A DNA stretch of 64,000 nucleotides from Luteimonas terricola. Lineage in GTDB: Bacteria; Pseudomonadota; Gammaproteobacteria; Xanthomonadales; Xanthomonadaceae. The position numbers were made by a program, and so were the translations under genes. Numbering within the stretch: position 1 is the stretch's first letter; each line of letters starts with the position of its first letter. Shown here in pieces: positions 48,513 through 57,272 of the stretch. The stretch spans positions 744,001-808,000 of the forward strand of contig NZ_SJRX01000001.1 in assembly GCF_004352845.1 (NCBI RefSeq). Reading direction: 5' to 3'. The notes beneath the pieces were generated by a model. The model was given only the letters and a program-made list of their open reading frames with translations, did no database searches and was not told the DNA's origin.

Positions 48513-50063
48513 TCATCGCAGCAAGGGCTCCGGATCGACGCGCTGCCCGTCCAGCAGCAGCTCCATGTGCAGGTGCGGCCCTGTCACCTTGCCGGTGGTA
48601 CCGGCGCGGCCGATCTGCGTACCGGCCGCGACCCGTTGCCCGACCTGGACGTCGAAGCCGTCGAGATGCGCATGCAGTGACTGCCAGCCACCGCCGTGGT
48701 CGAGCACGACCACCGTCCCGTAGTTGGGGCCATCCGGATAGCGCGTGGTCGCCGCCACGACGCTTGCATCCGCAGGTGCGTAGACGGGAGTGCCACGCGC
48801 CGCGGCGAAATCGATGCCCCTGTGCGGGCGCGTGTAGGGCCCGCCTTCGGCCCCGTAGCGGCTGCTGACCCTGGGCGCCGTCACCGGAAAACGAAAGCCG
48901 ATGGCGGGCCTGGCAGACACGCCGGCTGTGGCTTCCGGAGCCGCCGCTTCACGGCGCACAGGCGCCACGACCGACACGACGGCTGCCCGTGGGCCGGCAG
49001 CAGCTTCGTCGATGCCGGCCTGGTCGCGGCCAGGCGTGACCGTGCCGATCTGCACTGCAGCCACCGCGCCGCCGGCCACCAGCGCCAACGCAAGCAGCGC
49101 GATGCGCCATGGCAGGGCCAGGCGTCGCCGCGCATCCCCCTGCACCATGTGGCGGATCCTCAGCCTGTGGCTGCCGGGGTCATGGCGCGAGAATGCCGCG
49201 ACCGGGGATGGCATCTGCGATCCTGCCGACAGGCGCAAGGCTTCCAGGTAGGCCCTCGCATAGACATGGCGGGCTTCCGGCTCCACTCCCGCCGCCGCGG
49301 CGTCGCAGCACAGTTCCGCGGCGACCTGGACACGGCGCTCGATCAGTCCCAGGAAGGGATTGAACCAGAACACCACGCTCACCAGGCGCATAAGCGCCGC
49401 GCGCTGCGGGTCATGCCGGGCCAGGTGGCTCGCTTCATGGCGCAGGACCATCTGCAACTGGCGATCCTCCAGGCGAGCGGCCAGGGCAGCCGGGATGATG
49501 ATCGCCCGCCGCGGCCAGCACAGCGCGAAAGGACTGACCTGCCGCGTGGTCGCCCGCAGTTCGATGCCAAGACGATGGAGGCGTTGCCATTCCATTGCGG
49601 ACAGGGGCCCCGGCAAGGCAGCCGGAACGACCGGGGACGACGCCCGGACGATGCAGCGAACAGCGAGCATGCCCCTGCCCCAGCGCAGGGCCGCCAGCCC
49701 GGCACCGGCCACATACAGCATCAGCAGCAGTGGTTCCTGCCAGGCCCTGGCGCCAAGAGGCTCCGCTGCGTCCTGCCACGGCGCTTCAAGGCCGTTCGAC
49801 CACCCACCCAGCTCGGCGACCGATGGCAGCGGCAGCGGCATGGGCAACGACCAGCTCGCACCTGCCGAGGCGAAGCCGTGGAAGGCGACTGCCAGCAAGG
49901 TCGGCAGGATCGCCAAGGCCCAGACGACGAGCCAGTAGCTGCGCGCCGCGTGCGAGATGCGCAGGCCGCGATGCAGGGCAAGACCCAGCGACCAGGCCAG
50001 CGCGCCGGCGAACAGGCAGGCGCCGGCGTGAAACCCCCAGATATCCGGCGCGAAGATGCTCAT
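48513..50063 (-). CDS. M56 BlaR1-like membrane peptidase fused to an M23 peptidase domain
   Basis: The product has 516 residues in two parts. Residues 1-340 form the M56 integral membrane peptidase: helices near 12-32, 42-62, 110-128 and 318-338. The zinc motif HEASH is at 209-213 with a downstream Glu250 in AAELCCDA. Residues about 388-516, after a periplasmic linker, are an M23/LytM domain with HRGID (His414, Asp418), HAH at 464-466 and HLH at 497-499, all the zinc ligands of active enzymes. In BlaR1 proteins the outer part is a penicillin-binding sensor; here a peptidoglycan-endopeptidase fold replaces it. The ATG overlaps the blaI stop (ATGA). Inference: a cell-wall-state sensor that inactivates BlaI. 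Confidence 0.88.
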   Translation of the reverse strand: MSIFAPDIWGFHAGACLFAGALAWSLGLALHRGLRISHAARSYWLVVWALAILPTLLAVAFHGFASAGASWSLPMPLPLPSVAELGGWSNGLEAPWQDAAEPLGARAWQEPLLLMLYVAGAGLAALRWGRGMLAVRCIVRASSPVVPAALPGPLSAMEWQRLHRLGIELRATTRQVSPFALCWPRRAIIIPAALAARLEDRQLQMVLRHEASHLARHDPQRAALMRLVSVVFWFNPFLGLIERRVQVAAELCCDAAAAGVEPEARHVYARAYLEALRLSAGSQMPSPVAAFSRHDPGSHRLRIRHMVQGDARRRLALPWRIALLALALVAGGAVAAVQIGTVTPGRDQAGIDEAAAGPRAAVVSVVAPVRREAAAPEATAGVSARPAIGFRFPVTAPRVSSRYGAEGGPYTRPHRGIDFAAARGTPVYAPADASVVAATTRYPDGPNYGTVVVLDHGGGWQSLHAHLDGFDVQVGQRVAAGTQIGRAGTTGKVTGPHLHMELLLDGQRVDPEPLLR

Positions 50064-50437
50064 GCCTGCCCATCCTGGTCGGGATCACGCAGCAACGCCT
50101 CCAACTCGTCGACCTCGTCCGCGCTAAGCAGGCGACTGTCGGCAAAAGCCTGTGCCGGAAGCGGCCCCTCTATCTCCAGCACTCTCCGCGCGAAGTCCAT
50201 GCTCAACGCCGCCAGCGTCGAAACCTTGCCGACGGCCGCGCGGTAGACGTTCAAACCGTGCGAATCGAACTCCTCGACCAGACCCTTTTCCACCATCCGC
50301 TCCAGCGTCTTGCGCGTGGACGAGTAGGACCAGCCGAGGACGGGCGTCACATGGTTGTGCACTTCGCGGGCGCTGCAGGCAGCGTGCCGCCACAGGCACT
50401 TGAGCAGCTCAAGCTCGGTATTCGAGGGATGGATCAT
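50060..50437 (-). CDS. BlaI/MecI family repressor
   Basis: This is a dimeric winged-helix repressor of 125 residues from the ATG at 50437 (MIHPSNTELELLKCLW). The helix-turn-helix (VHNHVTPVLGWSYSSTRKTLERMVEKGLV) and the C-terminal dimerisation helix are typical. BlaI proteins are cleaved by M56 partners, lifting repression. An in-frame ATG at 50482 would add 15 residues but falls within the palindromes at 50452-50501 that look like the operator, so the shorter start is preferred although its ribosome-binding sequence is weak. It overlaps the M56-M23 gene by ATGA. Confidence 0.88.
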   Translation of the reverse strand: MIHPSNTELELLKCLWRHAACSAREVHNHVTPVLGWSYSSTRKTLERMVEKGLVEEFDSHGLNVYRAAVGKVSTLAALSMDFARRVLEIEGPLPAQAFADSRLLSADEVDELEALLRDPDQDGQA

Positions 50438-50451
50438 CGAAGCTGTGTCCG

Positions 50452-50501
50452 CGACATGTCGTGAGTCGCAAACATACGACACTTGTCACACGCATGACAA
50501 G
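50452..50501. promoter_or_regulatory. Candidate BlaI operator palindromes
   Basis: Two palindromes precede the BlaI start: CGACATGTCG at 50452-50461, and CTTGTCA/TGACAAG arms (50482-50488 and 50495-50501) separated by six bases. A partial GACACTTGTC lies between. BlaI-family operators contain TACA/TGTA-like half-sites with dyad symmetry; ACATGT fits loosely. Autorepression of the operon is inferred. Confidence 0.45.
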
Positions 50502-50566
50502 CCTCGTCCCATGGGCGTCACGGGCAGTCCCGCCCCAACCCGCCCCAACCCGCCACAGCGATGGCA

Positions 50567-50646
50567 GCACCGGGTGCGTGGGGTACGCAGCCGGCATAAA
50601 GACCACCACCCTGGTCAGCCGGCGGAGTACCCCACGCACCCGGTGC
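50567..50646. repeat. 80-base palindromic element with 20-bp perfect arms
   Basis: GCACCGGGTGCGTGGGGTAC (50567-50586) and its exact reverse complement (50627-50646) enclose a 40-base interior with further symmetry: GCCGGC at 50590-50595 and again at 50618-50623, and GACCA/TGGTC. The whole can fold into a long near-perfect hairpin. It lies in the 220-base gap between the BlaI gene and the DUF455 gene end. It could be a REP/MITE-like intergenic element and may terminate transcription of the DUF455 gene. Confidence 0.65.
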
Positions 50647-50660
50647 CCGCCGCCAAACCC

Positions 50661-51473
50661 TCAGCCCGAAAGCTGCTGCAACGCCAACAGCTCGTCCTCG
50701 CTGAAGCCCGCCGCGCTGCGCGCATCGATGTTGAATGGCCCATGCAGCACCGCGCGCGCGTACTCGGCGAGCAGCTCGCGGAAGCGCGGCTCCGGGTCGA
50801 TGCCTTCGCCTTCGCAGCACCAGCGGAACCAGCGGCTGCCAGCGGCCACGTGCGCGACTTCCTCGCGCAGGATCACTTCGAGGATCCCGACGGTGGTCTC
50901 GTCGCCCAGCGCGCGCAGCTTCACGATCATCCCCGGCGTCACGTCCAGGCCGCGCGCCTCGAGCACCCGCGGCACCAGGGCCATGCGCGCCAATGCATCG
51001 TGGGCGGTCTTCTCGGCCATCTCCCACAGCCCGTTGTGGGCGTCGAAGTCGCCGTAGTCGAAGCCCATCGCCTGCAGCCGCGTGCGCAGCATCGTGAAGT
51101 GCCGCGCTTCGTCGTCGGCCACCATCACCCAGTCCACGTAGTACTGCGCCGGCATGCCGCGAAAGCGGTAGACCGCGTCCCAGCCGAGGTCGATCGCGTT
51201 GAACTCGATGTGGGCGATGGCGTGGATGAAAGCGGCGCGGCCTTCGTCGCTGCCGAAGCCGCGACGCGGCAGCTCGCGCGGGTGCACCAGGCGCGGACAC
51301 GGCGGACGACCCGGCATGCGGATCGGTTCGGGCTGCGGCGCAGCCGCATCGACCACGAGCTCGCCGCGGCGGAACGCGGCGGCGGCGGCATGCGTGGCCG
51401 CGACCTTGTCCTCAGGCGATGCCGCGGCGAGGCAATCGCGCGCCGCGTCGAACAGCGAACCTCCCACCCTCAC
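50661..51473 (-). CDS. DUF455 family ferritin-like protein
   Basis: The product has 270 residues from the GTG at 51473, which overlaps the purF stop (GTGA). The DUF455 core carries a ferritin-like di-metal pattern: [33 protein letters not shown] and [16 protein letters not shown] with Glu and His pairs on helices. MiaE-type tRNA hydroxylases have a related fold, but the sequence is closer to DUF455. A redox or hydroxylase role is possible but unknown. The gene is coupled to purF; its 3' end faces the palindrome at 50567-50646. Confidence 0.85.
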   Translation of the reverse strand: MRVGGSLFDAARDCLAAASPEDKVAATHAAAAAFRRGELVVDAAAPQPEPIRMPGRPPCPRLVHPRELPRRGFGSDEGRAAFIHAIAHIEFNAIDLGWDAVYRFRGMPAQYYVDWVMVADDEARHFTMLRTRLQAMGFDYGDFDAHNGLWEMAEKTAHDALARMALVPRVLEARGLDVTPGMIVKLRALGDETTVGILEVILREEVAHVAAGSRWFRWCCEGEGIDPEPRFRELLAEYARAVLHGPFNIDARSAAGFSEDELLALQQLSG

Positions 51474-52942
51474 GCGCCCACGCGGCGCTTCTTCTTCGCC
51501 TCGTCGGAGCGCAGCTGGCGCAGGCGTTCGAAGTAGCCCGGCTCGATGCCGGTGACGTACTCGCCGCTGAAGCAGGAGCTGTCGAACTTCTTGCCGGGGA
51601 ACTTGTGCCCGGCCACCGCGGCCTCGAGATCGGGCAGGTCCTGGTAGACCAGCCAGTCGCAGCCCAGCACCCCTTCGATCTCCTTCTCGCTGCGGCCGTT
51701 GGCCACCAGCTCCTCGACCGAAGGCATGTCGATGCCATAGACGTTGGGATGGCGCACCGGCGGCGCCGCCGAGGCCAGGTACACCTTGCGCGCACCGGCG
51801 TCGCGCGCCATCTGCACGATCTGCTTCGAGGTCGTGCCGCGGACGATCGAATCGTCGACCAGCAGCACCACCCGGTTGCGGAATTCGAGCGGGATCGCAT
51901 TGAGCTTGCGCCTCACCGACTTCGCCCGCTCGCCCTGCCCCGGCATGATGAAGGTACGGCCGACATAGCGGTTCTTGACGAAGCCCTCGCGGTACTTCAC
52001 CCCGAGCACGTTGGCCAGCTCCATCGCCGAGTCGCGCGAGGTGTCGGGGATCGGGATCACCACGTCGATATCGTGGTCCGCGCGCTCGCGCAGGATCTTC
52101 TCGCCGAGCGTCACGCCCATGCGCATCCGCGCCTTGTGCACCGAGATGTTCTCGATCATCGAGTCCGGACGCGCGAAGTACACGTACTCGAAGATGCACG
52201 GCGCATGCTCGCCGGCCTCGACGCACTGGCGCTGGTACAGCTCGCCGCGCGCGGTGATCACGATGCCCTCGCCCGGCTCGACGTCGCGCACGCGTTCGAA
52301 GCCGAGGATGTCCAGCGCCACCGACTCCGAGGCCACCGCGTACTCGGTGCCGCCCTCGGTCTCGCGCTTGCCAAGCACCAGCGGGCGGATGCCGTTGCGA
52401 TCGCGGAACGCCACCAGGCCCAGGCCCAGCACCAGGGCCACCGCGGCATAGCCGCCGCGCGCGCGCCGGTGAACGCCCTCGACCGCATTGAGCGCCGCTT
52501 CGGGGGTCAGCGTGCGATGGCTGTCGAGCTCGTGCGCGAAGACGTTGAGCAAAACTTCCGAATCGGATTCGGTGTTGACGTTGCGGCGGTCGGTCTCGAA
52601 GACCTCGCGGCGCAGCGCATCGGTATTGATCAGGTTGCCGTTGTGCGCGAGCGCGATGCCGTAGGGCGAGTTGACGTAGAACGGCTGCGCCTCGTCACGG
52701 CCTTCGCTGCCGGCGGTCGGGTAGCGGCAGTGGCCGATGCCCACGCGCCCTTCGAGCAGCGCCATCGCCGCGTCGTCGAAGACATCGCGCACCAGGCCGT
52801 TGCCCTTGTGCACGCGCAGGCGGGTGCCGTGGCCGGTGGCGATGCCTGCGGCGTCCTGCCCGCGGTGCTGCAGCACCGTGAGGCCGTCATACAGCGCGGC
52901 TGCGACTTCAGTGGTTCCGACGATGCCAACGATGCCGCACAT
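51470..52942 (-). CDS. purF: Amidophosphoribosyltransferase
   Basis: PurF makes phosphoribosylamine from PRPP and glutamine, the first step of purine synthesis. The 490-residue product begins MCGIVGIVG, with Cys2 as the N-terminal nucleophile after Met removal. The glutaminase domain contains [11 protein letters not shown] and GHCRYPT. The PRTase domain has the PRPP motif [19 protein letters not shown]. It follows dedD after 33 bases; the usual cvpA between them is missing. The end overlaps the DUF455 gene by four bases. Confidence 0.96.
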   Translation of the reverse strand: MCGIVGIVGTTEVAAALYDGLTVLQHRGQDAAGIATGHGTRLRVHKGNGLVRDVFDDAAMALLEGRVGIGHCRYPTAGSEGRDEAQPFYVNSPYGIALAHNGNLINTDALRREVFETDRRNVNTESDSEVLLNVFAHELDSHRTLTPEAALNAVEGVHRRARGGYAAVALVLGLGLVAFRDRNGIRPLVLGKRETEGGTEYAVASESVALDILGFERVRDVEPGEGIVITARGELYQRQCVEAGEHAPCIFEYVYFARPDSMIENISVHKARMRMGVTLGEKILRERADHDIDVVIPIPDTSRDSAMELANVLGVKYREGFVKNRYVGRTFIMPGQGERAKSVRRKLNAIPLEFRNRVVLLVDDSIVRGTTSKQIVQMARDAGARKVYLASAAPPVRHPNVYGIDMPSVEELVANGRSEKEIEGVLGCDWLVYQDLPDLEAAVAGHKFPGKKFDSSCFSGEYVTGIEPGYFERLRQLRSDEAKKKRRVGA

Positions 52943-52975
52943 GGGGGTTCTGCCAGGTCTGGGTTGGAGCGGTGA

Positions 52976-54073
52976 TCAGGGATGCGAACGCACGAGGCCG
53001 TCGATGCCGAAGCCCGACTTCACCCGCGCCTTGAGCTGGTCGGCGTCGCCGCGCGTGGCGACGGGACCGGCCTTGACGCGGGTCAGCGTGCCATTGTCCG
53101 TCTGTACGGTGTCGGTGAAGGCGCCGATGCCGGCGGCGCGCAGCCTGTCGCGCAGCGCGTTCGCATCGGCGGCGTTGCCGAAGGCGCCGAGCTGCACGGC
53201 GAAGCCGGTACCGCCCGCGGCGGCCGGCGCCGACGCTGCCGGGGTCGTGGAGCCCGTCGTTGCCCGCGGCGCCGCGGCGCTGCCCGAGCCCGAAGACGCC
53301 GGAGTGGCCGCGTCCAGCGCGACCACCGCGGCCTGGGCGCGCGAGCCGATGCCGGCGGCGCGGACGCGCGCGGACTCGGCGTCGGCACGCCCGGCGTAGG
53401 GACCGATGCGCACCCGCCACGCATCGCGGCCGTTGACGCGCGTTTCCTCCACGTAGGCAGGCAGGTTCTCGCGGCGCAGGCGCTCGACGACGGTGCCGGC
53501 GTCGGCACGGGTGGCGTAGGCACCGAAGTTCACCGCGTAATCGCCGCCGGCCGTGGCGGCGGGCAGGCGCGGCGCAGGCGGCGCAGGCGGCGCAGGCGTG
53601 GGCTTCGGAGGCTCGGGCTGTGCGGGCTCCGGGGCCGGAGGCTCTGGCCGGGTCGTGGCGACCGGAGGCGAGGTCGGCTCGGGCGCGGCTTCGCGGGGCG
53701 TTTCCGCCACCGGTTCCGGCGCGAGCGGCTCGGCAGCCACGTCGCTGCCCGCCACCGGCAGGGTCGCCACGTCCGAAGCCAGGTCGGCTGCATCTTCGTG
53801 GCGCGCATCGCCCTCGGGCCGCGCGGTCGCGGTGTCGACGGTCGCCAGGCTGCCGTCATCGGCCAGCAGGCCGGCGCTGGTCGTGGCATTGGGCACCACC
53901 AGCGGCAGGTCGCGGGTGACGTAATCGCCCGTGGGTGCGTCAGGCACCTGCAGCGACAGATCGGACACGCCGCTGTCGGGCGCCGGGCCCTGCACCAGCA
54001 TCGGCAGGAAGATCACGGCCAGCGCAATCAGTACCGCGGCGCCGACAAGGCGCTGTTTCAGTCCGGAGTCCAT
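52976..54073 (-). CDS. dedD: DedD-like protein with two SPOR domains
   Basis: This 365-residue protein has one N-terminal membrane helix (KQRLVGAAVLIALAVIFLPML). A long Pro/Ala/Glu-rich periplasmic linker (about 90-172) precedes two SPOR domains: one starts near DYAVNFGAYATRADAG and a second at GFAVQLGAFGNAADAN near the C-terminus. SPOR domains bind glycan strands lacking stem peptides at the septum, so a cell-division role is likely. Most DedD proteins have a single SPOR domain, so the duplication is unusual. It lies between folC (30 bases) and purF (33 bases), as in the folC-dedD-cvpA-purF order, without cvpA. Confidence 0.88.
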   Translation of the reverse strand: MDSGLKQRLVGAAVLIALAVIFLPMLVQGPAPDSGVSDLSLQVPDAPTGDYVTRDLPLVVPNATTSAGLLADDGSLATVDTATARPEGDARHEDAADLASDVATLPVAGSDVAAEPLAPEPVAETPREAAPEPTSPPVATTRPEPPAPEPAQPEPPKPTPAPPAPPAPRLPAATAGGDYAVNFGAYATRADAGTVVERLRRENLPAYVEETRVNGRDAWRVRIGPYAGRADAESARVRAAGIGSRAQAAVVALDAATPASSGSGSAAAPRATTGSTTPAASAPAAAGGTGFAVQLGAFGNAADANALRDRLRAAGIGAFTDTVQTDNGTLTRVKAGPVATRGDADQLKARVKSGFGIDGLVRSHP

Positions 54074-54103
54074 GGGTGCTCGGGGCAGCAGGGGGCACTG
54101 GAA

Positions 54104-55423
54104 TTATACGGCCCCGCCCGCTCCGGCTTCTGAATCCCCGGCAGCGAGCCACGCCAGCGCGGCACCGGCGACGTGGAAGGAGCCGAAGGCGAGCACGCGA
54201 TCGCCCGTCCGGGCCTGCGCCAGGGCGACCGAGAGCGCTCCGGCGACGTCGTCGTGAGGGGATCCATCGGCCGCCGCGGTGTTCGCAAGTGCCGCGGCAA
54301 GCGTACGGGCCTCGCGGCCACGGCTGCCGGCATCGGCAATGCCCGCGAGGTGCCAGGAGTCCACGCAGGGGGCGATGGCCTCGACCACGCCGGCGGCATC
54401 CTTGTCGGCCAGCGCCCCGTACACCGCGATCGTGCGCGCGGCCGGGGCCGCGCGCAGCCATTCGGCCAGGGCACGCGCTGCCTGCGGGTTGTGGCCGACG
54501 TCGACCAGCACCTCGACACCGTCGCGTTCGAAACGCTGCAGCCGCCCGGGCACCTGCGCCGCGGCGACGCCGCGCGCCCAGGCGCCGTCATCGATGTCGA
54601 GGTCCAGCGCGCGCAGCGCGGCGATCGCGGTCGCGGCGTTGCGCAGCTGCGCGGGCGCCGCCATGCGCGGCAGGGGCAGCGCCAGTTCGAAGCCGGGCTC
54701 GCGCCACCACCATCCCGCGCCCGCTCCTTCCACTGCGCCTGCACCGGCTCCACTGTCATCGCGCCCGAAGCGGTAGTCGCTGCCGGCGCGGATCGCGGAC
54801 GCGCCGATGGCATAGGCATGGCCCAGCACGCTCGATGGCGGATCGTCCTCACCCAGCACCAGCGGCGTCCACGGCCGCGCGATGCCCACTTTCTCGGTGC
54901 CGATGGCCTCGCGATCGGGGCCGAGCCAGTCCTGGTGGTCGAGGTCGACGGTGGTGATCACCGCCACGTCCGGATCCACCAGGTTGACCGCGTCCAGGCG
55001 CCCGCCCAGCCCGACCTCGAGTACCGCCAGGTCCAGGTCGGCGCGCTCGAACAGCCACAGCGCGGCGAGCGTGCCGTATTCGAAGTAGGTCAGCGTGATC
55101 GCTTCGCGCGCCGCTTCGACCGCCTCGAAGGCCTCCACCAGGGCCGCGTCGGACGCGTCGGCGCCGTCGATGCGCACGCGCTCGTTGTAGGCGAGCAGGT
55201 GCGGCGAGGTATAGGCGCCCACGCGCAGGCCCGAGGCCGCGGCGATGGCTTCGATGAAGGCCACCGTCGAGCCCTTGCCGTTGCTGCCGGCGACGGTGGC
55301 CACGCGGCGCGCGGGCCGGCCGAGCCCCATGCGATCCGCGACCGCACGCACGCGGTCCAGGCCCATGTCGATCGACTTCGGGTGCTGTTGCTCGATGCGC
55401 TGGAGCCAATGCTGCAGGTTCAT
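54104..55423 (-). CDS. folC: Bifunctional folylpolyglutamate/dihydrofolate synthase
   Basis: FolC adds glutamate to dihydropteroate and then to folates. The 439-residue Mur-ligase-like enzyme shows the P-loop VAGSNGKGST near residue 45, TSPHLLAYNERVRIDG, the ATP/Mg region with LAVLEVGLGGRLDAVN, and HQDWLGPDREAIGTEKVGI. The C-terminal domain ends in the usual substrate-binding region. It is the first gene of the minus-strand group folC-dedD-purF-DUF455; accD, which precedes folC in many gammaproteobacteria, is not adjacent here. Confidence 0.95.
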   Translation of the reverse strand: MNLQHWLQRIEQQHPKSIDMGLDRVRAVADRMGLGRPARRVATVAGSNGKGSTVAFIEAIAAASGLRVGAYTSPHLLAYNERVRIDGADASDAALVEAFEAVEAAREAITLTYFEYGTLAALWLFERADLDLAVLEVGLGGRLDAVNLVDPDVAVITTVDLDHQDWLGPDREAIGTEKVGIARPWTPLVLGEDDPPSSVLGHAYAIGASAIRAGSDYRFGRDDSGAGAGAVEGAGAGWWWREPGFELALPLPRMAAPAQLRNAATAIAALRALDLDIDDGAWARGVAAAQVPGRLQRFERDGVEVLVDVGHNPQAARALAEWLRAAPAARTIAVYGALADKDAAGVVEAIAPCVDSWHLAGIADAGSRGREARTLAAALANTAAADGSPHDDVAGALSVALAQARTGDRVLAFGSFHVAGAALAWLAAGDSEAGAGGAV

Positions 55424-55492
55424 GGGGCGAGTGTGGCGGATCGCCCGGGGGATGGCGACGGGCTGGTGGCCCCCGAGGACGGGAATCGCCTC

Positions 55493-56305
55493 TCAGAACG
55501 ATTGCAGGTAGCTGGCGCCTCCGCCCCACTCGGGACTGCCGTCGGACAGGCCCCTGCTGAGATAGAGCTGGAAGCGGCCGCCGCCTCCGGCCTGTGTCGA
55601 GAAGAAACCGGTCAGGTCGCTGCGGTCGTCGAAGCTGCTGGAGGCGGTCTCCCGGTAGTCGTACATCAGGCCGAGCCGGCCACGGTTGCCGGCGCGCCAG
55701 CCCACGCCGAAATTGCCGCTGAGGACGTTGTCGACCTCGATGTAGTCCGAGTCGCCGAGCCGGGTGTAGCCAGCGCCACCGAACAGCATGGTGCCGTCGA
55801 AATCACGGTACAGGTCGATGGCGACGCCGTAGTCGTTGGCCCCGGTGCCCAGGCTCTTGTCCTCGTCGGCAGTGGCGACCTTTGCGTTGAAGGCCAGGTC
55901 CACGCCGAGCGCGCTGCCGGTCGGGATGGAATAGATCGCGGCGAGCGACAGATCGCCGATACCTGAGGTGCTGCCGCGTTCGGCGGGCTGGTCCGCGCCG
56001 TCGCCCGGGATGCCGACCAGGCCCCCTCGGCCACGGCCGAGCGGATTGAGATTGCTGACCCGGCCGGTCGTCGGCAGCACATTCGGATCACCGCTCACGT
56101 GCAGCCAGGGCAGGCTCGCGCGAAGGCTCCAGTTGCCGCTGTCGATGCGGCCGCTGACCGGGATCGAAAGGATGTCGGTGGTGGTGTCGCTGCCGTAGTC
56201 GCCGCTGCTGTAATCGACGCCGAGGCCGAAGCTGAAACCATCGACGGCATGGGCCTGGCCGGCGAGCGCGAGCAAGGCGAGGCTGAGAACGCTGGAACGG
56301 ATCAT
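55493..56305 (-). CDS. Outer-membrane beta-barrel protein of unknown function
   Basis: This exported protein has 270 residues from the ATG at 56305, with a Sec signal (RSSVLSLALLALAGQAHA). The mature part has alternating polar/hydrophobic strands (FSFGLGVDYSSGDYG, SGRIDSGNWSLRASLPWLHVSG, SIPTGSALGVDLAFNAKV) and ends in Phe after SYLQSF, typical of outer-membrane proteins. It resembles small transporter-like barrels of the phenol-degradation type, but no substrate can be inferred. It is the last gene of the minus-strand group headed by the subtilase. Confidence 0.75.
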   Translation of the reverse strand: MIRSSVLSLALLALAGQAHAVDGFSFGLGVDYSSGDYGSDTTTDILSIPVSGRIDSGNWSLRASLPWLHVSGDPNVLPTTGRVSNLNPLGRGRGGLVGIPGDGADQPAERGSTSGIGDLSLAAIYSIPTGSALGVDLAFNAKVATADEDKSLGTGANDYGVAIDLYRDFDGTMLFGGAGYTRLGDSDYIEVDNVLSGNFGVGWRAGNRGRLGLMYDYRETASSSFDDRSDLTGFFSTQAGGGGRFQLYLSRGLSDGSPEWGGGASYLQSF

Positions 56306-56386
56306 GGGGTCTACCCTTGTGGAGAGGCTGTACGGAAGAACCGGACGCATATGCCAGGTCGCATGCGCCCGATTCGGACACGAAGA

Positions 56387-56414
56387 CCGATGGGCGCCTG
56401 GCGGCCCCCATCGG
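56387..56414 (-). terminator. Hairpin between the Ala-rich exported protein and the outer-membrane protein
   Basis: A 12-bp stem with one mismatch pairs 56387-56398 with 56403-56414 around TGGC. No T-run follows on the minus strand, so it may act as a weak terminator or RNA stabiliser within the operon. Confidence 0.4.
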
Positions 56415-56440
56415 CAGGGATCATCCTCGTGGGCGCCGGA

Positions 56441-57178
56441 TCAACGGCCAACGCGCTGCGGGCGCTCGGGGCGCTGCGCACGTTCCGGCAGCAGGGGGCG
56501 CTCCGGCAGCAGCGCACGGGTGGGCAGCACCGGCTTCACGGCGCCTTCCGGACGGCCGGAGATATCACCGCGCGCACCGGCCTCGATCCTGGCGTTGGCG
56601 CGCGCGCCGGCGGAGACATCCGCACCGACCCCGGCGCGGCTGCGGGCGTCAGCAGCGGTGGCGGCACCGGCACCCGCGCCGCCGGCGTTGGCGGTGCCGT
56701 GGCCAGCGGCCTCGCCGGAGACCGCCAGGTCGACTTCGGCGTGGCCGCGGGCGCCCAGGGCACGACGGGGAGCACTGACCAGTTCGCCGAGGTTGAAGTC
56801 AAGCTCGCGGGCGATCTGGCCCCAGCCCATGCCGTCGACGCGCAGGTCGAGAACGCTGGCCAGGGCTGTGTCGAGGTCGGCCACGGCCCCCCCTTCGAGC
56901 ATGGCTTCGGCCATCGCGAGGGTGAGGTTGATCTCGCCGTAGGCCATCGCCGCGCTGGTCTCGCTGCCCTCGCGCAGTGAGTCGACCAGGTCGACAGCGG
57001 CCTCGGTCGAGCCCGCCAGCTCGGCGTAGCGGTCGGCAAGCCTCTCCGCCGGCACGGTAGCCCGGGCGACCACTTCGGCATCCGCCGTGGCGTCGGCGGC
57101 GGCATCCTGGGCATGGGCCGTGGAGAGGGCGAACAGGGTGGCGAGCACCGCCGTCGTAAGCAGGGTCTTGTGGTTCAT
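56441..57178 (-). CDS. Exported Ala-rich protein with a GWGQIA-type motif
   Basis: This is a secreted or periplasmic protein of 245 residues from the ATG at 57178, with signal TLLTTAVLATLFALSTAHAQ. A helical middle carries DGMGWGQIARELDFNLGELVS, a motif I recall from other proteobacterial exported proteins of unknown role. The C-terminal third is low complexity (Ala/Gly/Arg) and ends in repeats of LLPERP and RPERPQR. It lies 95 bases downstream of the subtilase gene on the same strand. Confidence 0.6.
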   Translation of the reverse strand: MNHKTLLTTAVLATLFALSTAHAQDAAADATADAEVVARATVPAERLADRYAELAGSTEAAVDLVDSLREGSETSAAMAYGEINLTLAMAEAMLEGGAVADLDTALASVLDLRVDGMGWGQIARELDFNLGELVSAPRRALGARGHAEVDLAVSGEAAGHGTANAGGAGAGAATAADARSRAGVGADVSAGARANARIEAGARGDISGRPEGAVKPVLPTRALLPERPLLPERAQRPERPQRVGR

Positions 57179-57272
57179 GTCTGGGACTCCATGACGTCGC
57201 GGACCATCCGCGGCCTTCGAGTCCAACTACGAGCGGGGTCGCGGGTTTCTTCCCGGACCGGTCAGGTCGCGT

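Noticed and set aside
50531-50555. Tandem CGCCCCAACC units
   Set aside because: Two and a half short copies in GC-rich intergenic DNA; no evidence of function.
50661-51473. MiaE tRNA hydroxylase
   Set aside because: The ferritin-like fold is similar, but the [15 protein letters not shown] pattern and length fit DUF455 better.
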